A DNA stretch of 37,888 bases, taken from assembly GCA_022013895.1 (NCBI GenBank), contig JAKLPK010000190.1, positions 1-37,888 of the forward strand, given 5' to 3'. The translations under genes were made by a program, and so were the position numbers. Below the pieces are notes generated by a model, which was not told where the DNA came from, did no database searches, and saw nothing but the letters and a program-made list of their open reading frames with translations. Origin of the DNA: Cellulomonas sp. (GTDB lineage: Bacteria; Actinomycetota; Actinomycetes; Actinomycetales; Cellulomonadaceae). This document shows positions 1 to 7,305 of this stretch, in pieces (the stretch's first letter is position 1; every line of letters starts with the position of its first letter).

Positions 1-1
1 G

Positions 2-865
2 ACCACCGAACCGGCGGCCACCCAGGAGGTGCTGCCCGGGGAGTCGTTCAGCGTCCGGACGGTGGTGGCCGGTGTCGCGCCCGCACTGCTCGACACGGCC
101 GTCGTCGATGTGACGATGAGCGCAGCCCCCGGACCGGCGACCGAGCTGCCCCTGGTGTCCAGCTCGGCCCGGACCGCTTTCCCGGCGATCCCGTGGACGG
201 GTCTGGCCCTGCTCGCCCTGCTCGCAGGTGCCGCGTGGTGGGTGCTCCGCATCCGCCGGCGCCGCCGCGAGGAGGGCGAGGCGATGTGGGCCGAGCTCGT
301 GGACCACGCCCGAGCCGGTGAGCTTCCCGCCCGGCCGGGTGCCGGCGGTGCACCTGCCGTCCAGGCGTTCGTCCTGGCCGCGGTCCTGCTGGCAGGTGCG
401 CTGGGAGCGGTGCTGTCCTCCTCGGCCCCCGCCCAGGCGGCCGTGCTGCCGGGTGCCGAACCGACCCTGAGCCTCACCGTGCCGGCCGCGCCCACGACCA
501 CCCCGACCGTCACCGAGACGACTGCCACGGCGACCGCGACCGCCACGGCCGCTGCGACGACCACCACCACGACCACGACGACCACCACGGGCGGCACAGC
601 GGGCTCCACGACGTCCGGGACCCGGCGCTCGACCGCATCGCCCTCGGCATCGGACCCGGCGGTCGAGTCCCAGGTGCTGGCCGACGAGAGCACACCGACC
701 CCGACGCCGACGGTCCTGGCGGCCGACACCGTGTGGCACCAGACCTCGGGCTTCACCCCGATGCAGCGCGCGCTGGTGGCCGTCTCGGGCGCGCTCCTGC
801 TCGGCGCCGCAGGCCTGGGGGTGCGCGCGTTGATCCTGGCGCGCACCGCGCGGGTCGCTGCGTGA
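2..865 (+). CDS. 5'-truncated membrane-anchored protein of the pst operon, DUF916-like end
   Basis: The frame is open from the window edge, so the N-terminus is missing; a GTG at 29 is available but is probably internal. The visible part starts with a beta-rich extracellular stretch ending in a transmembrane helix (about [18 protein letters not shown]) followed by a positively charged RRRRR stop-transfer. A short cytoplasmic piece follows, then a second helix ([17 protein letters not shown]), a Thr/Pro/Ala-rich linker with eleven consecutive Thr, and a third helix at the C-terminus ([18 protein letters not shown]). The stretch around [15 protein letters not shown] resembles the end of DUF916-type peptidoglycan/WxL-interacting domains, by inference only. 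The stop overlaps an in-frame GTG of the next gene (862) by four bases, so it is probably co-transcribed with pstB. Its role in phosphate uptake is unknown; it could help hold a substrate-binding protein at the wall. Confidence 0.6.
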   Translation, partial: TTEPAATQEVLPGESFSVRTVVAGVAPALLDTAVVDVTMSAAPGPATELPLVSSSARTAFPAIPWTGLALLALLAGAAWWVLRIRRRRREEGEAMWAELVDHARAGELPARPGAGGAPAVQAFVLAAVLLAGALGAVLSSSAPAQAAVLPGAEPTLSLTVPAAPTTTPTVTETTATATATATAAATTTTTTTTTTTGGTAGSTTSGTRRSTASPSASDPAVESQVLADESTPTPTPTVLAADTVWHQTSGFTPMQRALVAVSGALLLGAAGLGVRALILARTARVAA

Positions 866-942
866 ACGAGCTGTCAGCAGACGACGACCAGCCCGGTCAG
901 CCGGGCGCCGGGCACACGGCCCGGGCACTGGAGGAGCACCCC

Positions 943-1875
943 ATGACCGATGAGCTCACCGTGATCGACCCGACCCTCACCCAGGTCCTCGAACCGGTCA
1001 CGGAACGTCCCCGCGGCCGGCGGGCCGCCCGGGAGGGTCAGGTCGACCTGCTCTCGGCCCCGCCCGTCGACAGCACCCCGGTCTCCTTCGCACCTCGCGG
1101 TCTGGCGCAGATGCAGGCCGATGCGATCTCGGCCTGGTTCGGTTCGCACCACGTGCTCGACCGGGTGAGCCTGACCATGCCGGCCGGTCAGGTGACGTCG
1201 CTCATCGGCCCGTCGGGGTGCGGCAAGTCGACGTTCCTGCGGATCCTCAACCGGATGCACGAGCTCGTGCCGTCGGCCTCGCTCGCCGGTCGGGTGCTGC
1301 TGGACGGCGAGGACATCTACGAACCGGGTCGCCGGTTGACGGACGCCCGCCGCGCGATCGGCATGGTGTTCCAGAAACCGAACCCGTTCCCCGCCATGAG
1401 CATCAAGGAGAACGTGCTCGCCGGTCTCAAGCTCACGGGCGTCAAGTCGTCGAACGCCGAGAAGGAGCTGCTCGTCGAGGAGTCGCTCACCCGGGCCGGG
1501 CTGTGGCGCGAGGTCCGGGACCGGCTCGGCGCCGCCGGCGGTGGCCTGTCCGGCGGTCAGCAGCAGCGGCTGTGCATCGCCCGTGCCCTGGCGGTGCACC
1601 CGCGGGTGCTGCTCATGGACGAGCCGTGCTCCGCCCTGGACCCGACGAGCACCCGCGTCATCGAGGACACGATGACGGCGCTCAAGCACGAGCTGACGAT
1701 CGTCATCGTCACGCACAACATGCAGCAGGCCGCGCGCGTCTCGCAGCAGTGCGCGTTCTTCCTCGCCGAGCAGGGCACGCCCGGGGTCATCGTCGAGCAC
1801 GGCGACACGTCGGCCATGTTCACGAACCCCAAGGACGAGCGCACGGAGGCCTACGTCGAGGGCCGCTTCGGCTGA
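943..1875 (+). CDS. pstB: Phosphate ABC transporter ATP-binding protein PstB
   Basis: This is the cytoplasmic ATPase that powers the PstSCA high-affinity phosphate importer. Of 310 residues, the first 50 or so are a variable extension. The nucleotide-binding domain follows, with Walker [10 protein letters not shown] at about residues 89-97, the PstB-typical FQKPNPFP Q-loop, signature LSGGQQQR at 202-209, Walker B VLLMDEP from 222, D-loop SALDP and H-loop VTHN. All catalytic residues are present. The ATG at 943 is chosen because GGAGGAG lies six bases upstream. A GTG at 862 in the same frame overlaps the previous stop and would add 27 residues. Regulation by phosphate limitation is expected for the family, but the operon promoter lies outside the window. 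Confidence 0.95.
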   Translation: MTDELTVIDPTLTQVLEPVTERPRGRRAAREGQVDLLSAPPVDSTPVSFAPRGLAQMQADAISAWFGSHHVLDRVSLTMPAGQVTSLIGPSGCGKSTFLRILNRMHELVPSASLAGRVLLDGEDIYEPGRRLTDARRAIGMVFQKPNPFPAMSIKENVLAGLKLTGVKSSNAEKELLVEESLTRAGLWREVRDRLGAAGGGLSGGQQQRLCIARALAVHPRVLLMDEPCSALDPTSTRVIEDTMTALKHELTIVIVTHNMQQAARVSQQCAFFLAEQGTPGVIVEHGDTSAMFTNPKDERTEAYVEGRFG

Positions 1876-1899
1876 CATCCGCCCCTCCTGAGAGGGCTC

Positions 1900-1938
1900 G
1901 CCGCCCGGGCGGCGCAGCTCTGCGCACCCTCGCAGAGC
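1900..1938 (+). terminator. Hairpin pair downstream of pstB
   Basis: A 14-base perfect palindrome GCCGCCCGGGCGGC (1900-1913) is followed at once by a perfect 8-bp stem, GCTCTGCG/CGCAGAGC, with a 6-nt loop (1917-1938). It lies 25 bases after the pstB stop. There is no T-run, as is common in high-GC actinobacteria. It probably ends the pst transcript. Confidence 0.55.
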
Positions 1939-2003
1939 CGTCCGGGTGAGGGCGTCGGGGGCTTGCCGATGTTGGTTCAGGCCGTCGGGCAGGCGGTCGA
2001 TGG

Positions 2004-2023
2004 GGTCGGTGACCGCACCGACC
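2004..2023 (+). promoter_or_regulatory. Hairpin abutting the ribosome binding site of the secreted-protein gene
   Basis: GGTCGGTG and CACCGACC form a perfect 8-bp stem with a 4-nt ACCG loop. The stem ends one base before TGAGGTGG, the ribosome binding site of the ATG at 2036. Such a stem could either shield the site or stabilise the message; which one cannot be told from sequence. Confidence 0.4.
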
Positions 2024-2035
2024 TGAGGTGGAACC

Positions 2036-2626
2036 ATGCACGGACGCAGCTTCCTCACCGCCCTCCTCACCTGCCTCGCACTCATCGTCCCGGTACCGCT
2101 CGCGGCCTCGGCCGCAGTCCCTGGGCGTGGGGAACGGACCGCCCACATCGACGCCGGACCGGGCCCGTGGTCCGCCCGCTCGTGGTTGACCGGGTGGAGC
2201 CGCCACCGTGCCGCCGCCCCGACTGCCTCCCCGACGGTGGCCCCGGCCCCGACAGCAGTCGCCACTGTGGCCCCGACGGCCGCGCCGGTCTCGGCCCCCG
2301 CCGCGGGTCAGGGCACGGGCATCACGATCAGCGTCACCATCCCCGAGGTGTTCACCCTCGCGGTGCTCGAGCAGGTGCAGACTGCGGACCGCTGCGAGGT
2401 GCTGGTCGCGGTCACGGACACGCGGTCGTCGCACCCGGGCTTCGTGGTGAGCGTGTCCGGCGGAGGTCACGGCACGCTGGTCGCTGAACAGGTCCCCGGC
2501 AACGGGATGAGCGCCGACGACCTCCAGGTCGGCCGGACCTGGGCGGCTTACCCGACCGGGCTGGGCATCGGCTCGGTGCGGCTCCGCGGCACGTTCGACA
2601 CCTGCCCGAGCTGGTCGCTGCTGTAG
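2036..2626 (+). CDS. Secreted protein with WxL-like beta-sandwich domain
   Basis: The 196-residue protein begins with a clear Sec signal peptide (MHGR, hydrophobic FLTALLTCLALIVPVPL, cleavage near AASA-A). An Ala/Pro/Thr spacer (about residues 60-95) leads into a compact C-terminal domain of about 100 residues. That domain holds the VTDTRSSHPGFVVSVSG stretch, which resembles the D-x-R...GW core of WxL surface domains, and a probable Cys pair (about 122 and 190). A GAGGTGG ribosome binding site supports the start. It follows pstB in the same direction, separated by a hairpin, so it may be an accessory cell-surface partner of the upstream membrane protein; this is inference. There is no sortase motif or membrane anchor at the C-terminus, which ends SWSLL. 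Its last 79 bases overlap the end of the rhomboid-like gene on the other strand. Confidence 0.75.
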   Translation: MHGRSFLTALLTCLALIVPVPLAASAAVPGRGERTAHIDAGPGPWSARSWLTGWSRHRAAAPTASPTVAPAPTAVATVAPTAAPVSAPAAGQGTGITISVTIPEVFTLAVLEQVQTADRCEVLVAVTDTRSSHPGFVVSVSGGGHGTLVAEQVPGNGMSADDLQVGRTWAAYPTGLGIGSVRLRGTFDTCPSWSLL

Positions 2627-3309
2627 GCGATCGGCGCGGTGCGCGCACGGCGGGCGAACCGCGCCACGAGCGGGTACGCCCCGAGGCCCACGACGAGCGC
2701 CGTGAGGTGCCCGATGTCGGTGAACGTCGCAGGTCCGAAGGCCGGCAGCCAGAACGGCACCGAGTACACGGCCAGGACGGCCGCGGCGTACCAGACGCGC
2801 CCGGTGGGGGCGAAGCGGTAGGCGAGCACCCCGATGGCGCCGGCCAGCGTGTAGCTGACGCCGTAGTCGTCGGTGCCGGCCATCGAGGTGGGCAGGGCAC
2901 CGCGGGCGATGGCGATCGCGACCACGCCCTGGCTGATCAGCGTGCCGATGACGTGGGCGCCCAGCACGACGGTCAGCCACCGCCAGGTCCCCAACCAGCG
3001 TTCGACGCGGGCGTGGAAGGCGGCGAACACCAGCAGGAACCACCAGGCCGCGTGCCCGTCCCAGATCGCCGATCCGATCATGACCTCGATCGGCCGGCTC
3101 GCGAGGTTGTCCAGGTTGGTGGACTGCGAGGTCAGCACCGCCGCGAGCTGGTCATCGCTCATCGTGCCGGCCAGCAAGGTCGTCACAGCGAGGGCGGTGA
3201 GCCACACGAGGGTGCCGGGCACGGACCTCGCGTACGCGCCGGCGCGCCGGGCGAACCCGGTGAGGGCCGGTCTCAGGTGGGTGGTGGACAGCACTCGACC
3301 AGGGTGCAC
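2548..3309 (-). CDS. Rhomboid-like intramembrane protein
   Basis: The protein has 253 residues with about six hydrophobic segments between residues 30 and 215. The family hallmarks are present: a serine in DYGVSY at about residue 149, in the segment corresponding to rhomboid TM4, and a histidine in TDIGHL at about residue 197 in the last helix. Together they would make the Ser-His dyad, although the serine sits in GVSY rather than the classical GASG. The substrate is unknown. The GTG start at 3309 is the longest option and has no clear ribosome binding site; a -10-like CAGAAT lies about 25 bases further upstream. The gene converges on the secreted WxL-like gene and overlaps it by 79 bases. 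The C-terminal tail of about 35 residues encoded in the overlap is polar and probably dispensable. Confidence 0.75.
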   Translation of the reverse strand: MHPGRVLSTTHLRPALTGFARRAGAYARSVPGTLVWLTALAVTTLLAGTMSDDQLAAVLTSQSTNLDNLASRPIEVMIGSAIWDGHAAWWFLLVFAAFHARVERWLGTWRWLTVVLGAHVIGTLISQGVVAIAIARGALPTSMAGTDDYGVSYTLAGAIGVLAYRFAPTGRVWYAAAVLAVYSVPFWLPAFGPATFTDIGHLTALVVGLGAYPLVARFARRARTAPIAYSSDQLGQVSNVPRSRTEPMPSPVG

Positions 3310-3363
3310 AGCGGGGCTGTGCCGGGGCCAAGATTCTGCTGAGCAGACGATGGGCAGGCTGGC

Positions 3364-4653
3364 TCAGCGGGCCTCGTCGCCCGGGTGCACGAGCGTGCGT
3401 CGCACCAGGTCCCGGGTCACGAGCACCGCGACCACACCGACCACCCAGAGCGCCACCACGAGCCAGAGCGCGGCCCGGTAGTCGGCGAGCCCGGCGACCG
3501 CCCCGCCCGAGCGGTGGTCGAGCACGACGCCGACGGCCAGCATCACGACGACGGCGCCGATGAACCCACCCGCATTGGCGACCCCCGTCGCCGAGCCCAT
3601 CCGCTCGGCCGGTGCGAAGGAGGCCGCGATGTCCAGCCCGACCAGGGACGTCGGCCCACCGAGCGAGATGAGCACCACGAACACGGCGAGCTGCCACAGC
3701 GGCCGCGGGGTGGTCGGGATCAGCACGATGAGCCAGCCGGCGAGGATCGCGACGGCCACGGCGAGCACCATGAGCGAACGCCGGGCGGGGTACCGGCCGG
3801 TCAGCTCCCCGATGAACGGCCCGCTCACGATGGCGACCACCACTGAGAGCGTGAACAGCCCGCCGGCCTGGGCTGAGGACAACCCTTCACCCTGCACCAG
3901 GAACGGGTACCCCCACATGAGCAGGAACACGTGCAGGCTGAAGGCGCTCACCAGATGGCTCCAGAACCCCAGCCAGGTGGCCGCCGAACGCAGCGTCGGA
4001 CCCAGCCCCGCCATGAGGGGCGGCGGTGTCCAGACCACCAGCGGCCCCTCGGCGGGCCGGTCGCGCACCAGGACCACCGCGGCGACCGCGGCCAGGAGGC
4101 CGAGCGCCGAGAGACCGGCGAACGCAGGGGTCCAGCCGAGCTGGTGCAGCGCGAGCACGAACGGCACGGCGGACACCACCTGCCCGAGCTGGCCGATGAT
4201 GCCGGTGACCTGGGTGAGCAGCGGGACCCGACGGGCCGGGAACCACGCCGGCACCAGCCGGATCGCGGAGACGAACGTCATCGCATCGCCCGCACCGATG
4301 AGCACCCGGGCGACCAGGGCCAGCGGAACGGTGTCGACCAGACCCATCGCGAGCTGCCCGACGGCCATCGTGGCGGCGCCGACGGTGAGCATCACACGTG
4401 AGCCGACCCGGTCGAGGGCGACCCCCACCGGTAGCTGCAGCAACGCGTAGACGACGACCTGCACGACGGCGAACAACGACAGCACGGTCGCGGCCACTGT
4501 GAACCGCTCGGCGGCCTCGAGCCCCGCGACCCCGAAGGACGTGCGCTGCGCGACCGCGGCGGCGTACACCGCAAGAGCCGCTCCCCAGACCACCCAGGCG
4601 CGTGAGCGAGGGGCCGTGGGACCGGCACCGTTCGCCGCTTCCGGCTCGACCAC
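3364..4653 (-). CDS. Major facilitator superfamily transporter
   Basis: This is a 429-residue, twelve-helix MFS permease in the cytoplasmic membrane. Motif A between helices 2 and 3 reads GVALDRVGSRVMLTVGA, and the second half repeats the pattern as GELTGRYPARRSLMV. The substrate cannot be assigned; the overall look is that of the broad nitrate/sialate-type MFS subgroups. I set the start at GTG 4653 because AGGAGG lies seven bases upstream and the hydrophobic core begins about 18 residues later. The same frame stays open much further upstream (to 5013), but that stretch is repeat-rich and not protein-like. The gene stands alone, with about 570 bases of non-coding sequence behind it. Confidence 0.85.
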   Translation of the reverse strand: MVEPEAANGAGPTAPRSRAWVVWGAALAVYAAAVAQRTSFGVAGLEAAERFTVAATVLSLFAVVQVVVYALLQLPVGVALDRVGSRVMLTVGAATMAVGQLAMGLVDTVPLALVARVLIGAGDAMTFVSAIRLVPAWFPARRVPLLTQVTGIIGQLGQVVSAVPFVLALHQLGWTPAFAGLSALGLLAAVAAVVLVRDRPAEGPLVVWTPPPLMAGLGPTLRSAATWLGFWSHLVSAFSLHVFLLMWGYPFLVQGEGLSSAQAGGLFTLSVVVAIVSGPFIGELTGRYPARRSLMVLAVAVAILAGWLIVLIPTTPRPLWQLAVFVVLISLGGPTSLVGLDIAASFAPAERMGSATGVANAGGFIGAVVVMLAVGVVLDHRSGGAVAGLADYRAALWLVVALWVVGVVAVLVTRDLVRRTLVHPGDEAR

Positions 4654-4981
4654 GCTGCGTCCTCCTGGCGGCCATCGTAGGGTCCCGCCCGAGGCGCGGG
4701 ACGGGCGGTCCGTCCCTCGGGCGGGGTGGTCCGCCGTCAGGGGGCAGAGCGCGATCTCCGAGGTGGGCTTCGGGAGCGGCACCTGACTCATGACGGCAAG
4801 GCGCTCGCGTCCGGAGGCGTCGGAGGCGCCGGTGACGACTCCTTCCGGGCCTGAGCGCCAGAATGCGGCGCTGGCTCCGGCGGCGGCGCTCGGCAGGTCT
4901 CGGACGGCGGCCCGGCTGGCCGCGGAAGCCCGCCGGGCTGTCTCCGGGTGCTCCCGGCGGAGCCAGGGGCGCTCCTCCCCG

Positions 4982-5072
4982 CCGGTTCGGCCAACCCCCG
5001 CCGGTTCGGCCAACCCCCGCCGATTCGGCTTGGATCTTGGCCGAGCTGGCGACGGTTGGCCGAACCGGCCGG
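4982..5072 (+). repeat. Tandem 19-bp repeat plus inverted copy in a long intergenic region
   Basis: The 573-base gap between the MFS gene and kdpE (4654-5226) contains no convincing gene. CCGGTTCGGCCAACCCCCG occurs twice in tandem (4982-5000, 5001-5019), followed by a decayed third copy (CCGATTCGGCTTGG). The reverse complement of its core, CGGTTGGCCGAACCGG, lies at 5053-5068. The arms could form a long hairpin, or they could be an array of sites for a DNA-binding protein. The core GGTTCGGCCAACC is itself nearly palindromic. I see no other structure in the gap. Confidence 0.7.
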
Positions 5073-5226
5073 CGGCCGGGGCTTGGTGGCCTCGAGCTGC
5101 GTCGCGACCTGGCGTCGTGAGCTATCGGGTCGAGCGCACCACCGCCGGGGCGACGACGTGCTCGACGCTGAGCTGACCGTCGGCGTCGTGCGGGTCGCGG
5201 GCCGGCGTGAGGTCGACGACCGGTGG

Positions 5227-5898
5227 CTACGGCACGAACCGGTACCCGAGCCCGGGTTCGGTGACCAGGTGGCGCGGCCGGGCCGGTTCGACCTCGAGCT
5301 TGCGGCGCAGCTGGGCCATGTAGACCCGCAGGTAGTTGGTCTGCTCCTGGTAGCCCGGGCCCCACACCTCGCTGAGCAGGCGGGCACCGGGGACGAGCCG
5401 GTCGGGGTTGCGCACCAGCAGCTCGAGCAGGTGCCACTCGGTCGGGGTGAGCCGTACGGGTGCGTCGTCGCGGGTCACGGTGTGCGCCACCAGATCGATC
5501 GTCACGGGCCCGGCCTGGACGACGGGATCGGCCGGTTCGGGCACGGAGCGGCGCAGCGCGGCCCGGACCCGTGCGAGCAGCTCGTCCATCCCGAAGGGTT
5601 TGGTGAGGTAGTCGTCCGCCCCGGCGTCCAGGGCATCGACCTTCGCGCTCTGAGAGTCGCGGGCCGAGAGCACGATGATCGGCACGCTCGACCAGCCGCG
5701 CAGGCCCCGCACCACCTCGACCCCGTCCATATCGGGGAGCCCGAGGTCGAGGATCACCAGATCGGGGGCGTGCTGCGCGGCGCTCAGGGCGGCCCGGCCG
5801 GTGCCGACGGTCTGCGGGTCGTAGTGCCGGGCGCGCAGGTTGATCGCCAGTGCCCGGGCCAGCGCCGGGTCGTCGTCGACGACGAGCACGCGGGTCAT
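5227..5898 (-). CDS. kdpE: OmpR-family response regulator KdpE
   Basis: The protein has 223 residues. The receiver domain (about 1-120) carries the acidic pair D8/D9, phospho-acceptor D51 in VILDLGLPD and the conserved lysine in LTKPFG. The winged-helix DNA-binding domain (about 130-222) has the KdpE-like stretches RLTPTEWHLLELL and TNYLRVYMAQLRRKLE, and ends in TEPGLGYRF. It should bind DNA as a dimer on direct-repeat half-sites. The ATG overlaps the kdpD stop by four bases (ATGA), so the pair is translationally coupled. No kdpFABC genes lie in the window. The operon partner is the potassium transporter gene kimA, which makes the kimA promoter its likely target. Confidence 0.93.
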   Translation of the reverse strand: MTRVLVVDDDPALARALAINLRARHYDPQTVGTGRAALSAAQHAPDLVILDLGLPDMDGVEVVRGLRGWSSVPIIVLSARDSQSAKVDALDAGADDYLTKPFGMDELLARVRAALRRSVPEPADPVVQAGPVTIDLVAHTVTRDDAPVRLTPTEWHLLELLVRNPDRLVPGARLLSEVWGPGYQEQTNYLRVYMAQLRRKLEVEPARPRHLVTEPGLGYRFVP

Positions 5899-7301
5899 GC
5901 GATGGCCCGCACCGGCGTCGCGCGCCGCAGCTCGACGGTCATCGTGAGTCCGCCGCCGGGCGTGGTCGACGGGGTGAGGGTGGCCCCCATCGCCTCGGCG
6001 AACCCGACGGCGATGGCCAGCCCCAGGCCCAGGCCGGTGGTCGTGGACCGGTCGTCGAGCCGCTGGAACGGCACGAACATGCGCTTCCACTGGTCGGGTG
6101 GCACACCGGGACCGTGGTCGGTCACTGCGAGTCGTACGGCGTCGGGCCCGGCCGTGGCGCTGACCTGCACCTGGTCGGCCGAGGCGTACCGCCGGGCGTT
6201 GTCGACGAGGTTGGCCACGACCCGTTCGAGCAGCCCCGGGTCGGCGAGCACGAGCGGCAGGTCGTCCCGCAGCTCCACGTCGACGTCGCTCCGGTGCAGC
6301 AGGGCGAGGGCGACCACCTCGTCGACCCCGACGACCTGGATGAGCACGGGCATCGACCCGGCCTGCAACCTGGACAGGTCGAGCAGGTTGGCGACCAGGG
6401 CGCTCAGGCGATCCGCACCGTCCTCGATGGAGGCCAGCAGCTCGGCCTGCTCGGCCGGTTCCCACTGCACATCGTCGGCGCGCAGGCTGGACACAGCGGC
6501 CTTGATGGCGGCCAACGGGGAGCGCAGGTCGTGGCCGACGGCGGCGAGCAGCCCGGTGCGGACCTTGTCGGCGGTGGCCAGCTCGGTGGCGCGGGCGGCC
6601 TGGGCGCTCAGCAGGGCTGCGCCGTGCGCACGTGCGGCGGCGCCGGCCAGGCTCGTCAGCAGCCGCCGGTCCGCGCCGAACGGTTCGGGGCCCCAGGCCA
6701 GCAGCTCGGTGTCGTCGTCGGCGTGCAGCACCAGGACGGGCGGGCCGTCGCCGGGGTCGCCGACCGTCTCGATGGGCCGGTCGGGGTGCCCGGTGGGGAC
6801 CAGGGCGACGGCGTTCATCGCGAGCAGCTCGCGCACCTGGGTCAGGACGCCCGCGACGGTCTGCTCGGCGACGGGTTCGGCGGACATCCGCGCGATCAGC
6901 CGTGACTCGTAGGCCGAGCGGGCGGCCCGGGTCTGCTCCCGTGCGGCGACCTGCACCCAGACTGCGACGACGGCTGCGACCAGCAGGAACGCGGTCAGCT
7001 CGACCAGTGAGTCCCGGCTGGCGACGGTGAAGGTGTAGGCCGGTTCGGCGAAGAACCAGTTGGCCAGCCCGAACGAGACGACCGCGCCGAGCAGTGCGGG
7101 CTCGATGCCACCGACGGCCGCAGCGGCCACCACCACGAGCAGGTAGAGCAGCAGCACCGCGCCGAGCGCGAGCCCCCGGCCGACGAGCACGGCCGTGAGC
7201 GTCGGTGCGCCGAGCACGACGACTGCCAGCCCGGCGAGCCGTCGCCCCCGGCTCAGTCGCAGCCCGGCCCGTGGCAGCCCTCCCGCATCGGCCGCACCCA
7301 T
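5895..7301 (-). CDS. kdpD: KdpD-type sensor histidine kinase lacking the N-terminal sensor half
   Basis: The protein has 468 residues, about half the usual length of nearly 900. It starts at the DUF4118-type membrane domain (four helices between about 20 and 120). A GAF-like domain follows (about 140-235), then HisKA with the phospho-acceptor in GHDLRSPLAAIK (H257), and a HATPase domain with NLVDNARRY, DHGPGVP and GLGLGLAIA. The KdpD domain and the universal-stress domain found before the helices in classical KdpD are absent. They cannot be upstream, because the kimA stop codon lies four bases before this start. All kinase motifs are intact, so it is probably an active kinase that senses through its membrane/GAF part or through a partner. 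It is co-transcribed with kimA and kdpE. Confidence 0.9.
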   Translation of the reverse strand: MGAADAGGLPRAGLRLSRGRRLAGLAVVVLGAPTLTAVLVGRGLALGAVLLLYLLVVVAAAAVGGIEPALLGAVVSFGLANWFFAEPAYTFTVASRDSLVELTAFLLVAAVVAVWVQVAAREQTRAARSAYESRLIARMSAEPVAEQTVAGVLTQVRELLAMNAVALVPTGHPDRPIETVGDPGDGPPVLVLHADDDTELLAWGPEPFGADRRLLTSLAGAAARAHGAALLSAQAARATELATADKVRTGLLAAVGHDLRSPLAAIKAAVSSLRADDVQWEPAEQAELLASIEDGADRLSALVANLLDLSRLQAGSMPVLIQVVGVDEVVALALLHRSDVDVELRDDLPLVLADPGLLERVVANLVDNARRYASADQVQVSATAGPDAVRLAVTDHGPGVPPDQWKRMFVPFQRLDDRSTTTGLGLGLAIAVGFAEAMGATLTPSTTPGGGLTMTVELRRATPVRAIA

Positions 7302-7305
7302 GAGG

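Noticed and set aside
510-600. A possible tandem-repeat element in the ACC/ACG-rich stretch of the first gene
   Set aside because: It is a coding low-complexity run for poly-Thr in the extracellular linker, which explains the repetition without a separate element.
3364-5013. Long N-terminal extension of the MFS gene up to 5013
   Set aside because: AGGAGG seven bases before GTG 4653 and the position of helix 1 fix a shorter start. The extension covers tandem repeats with no protein character.
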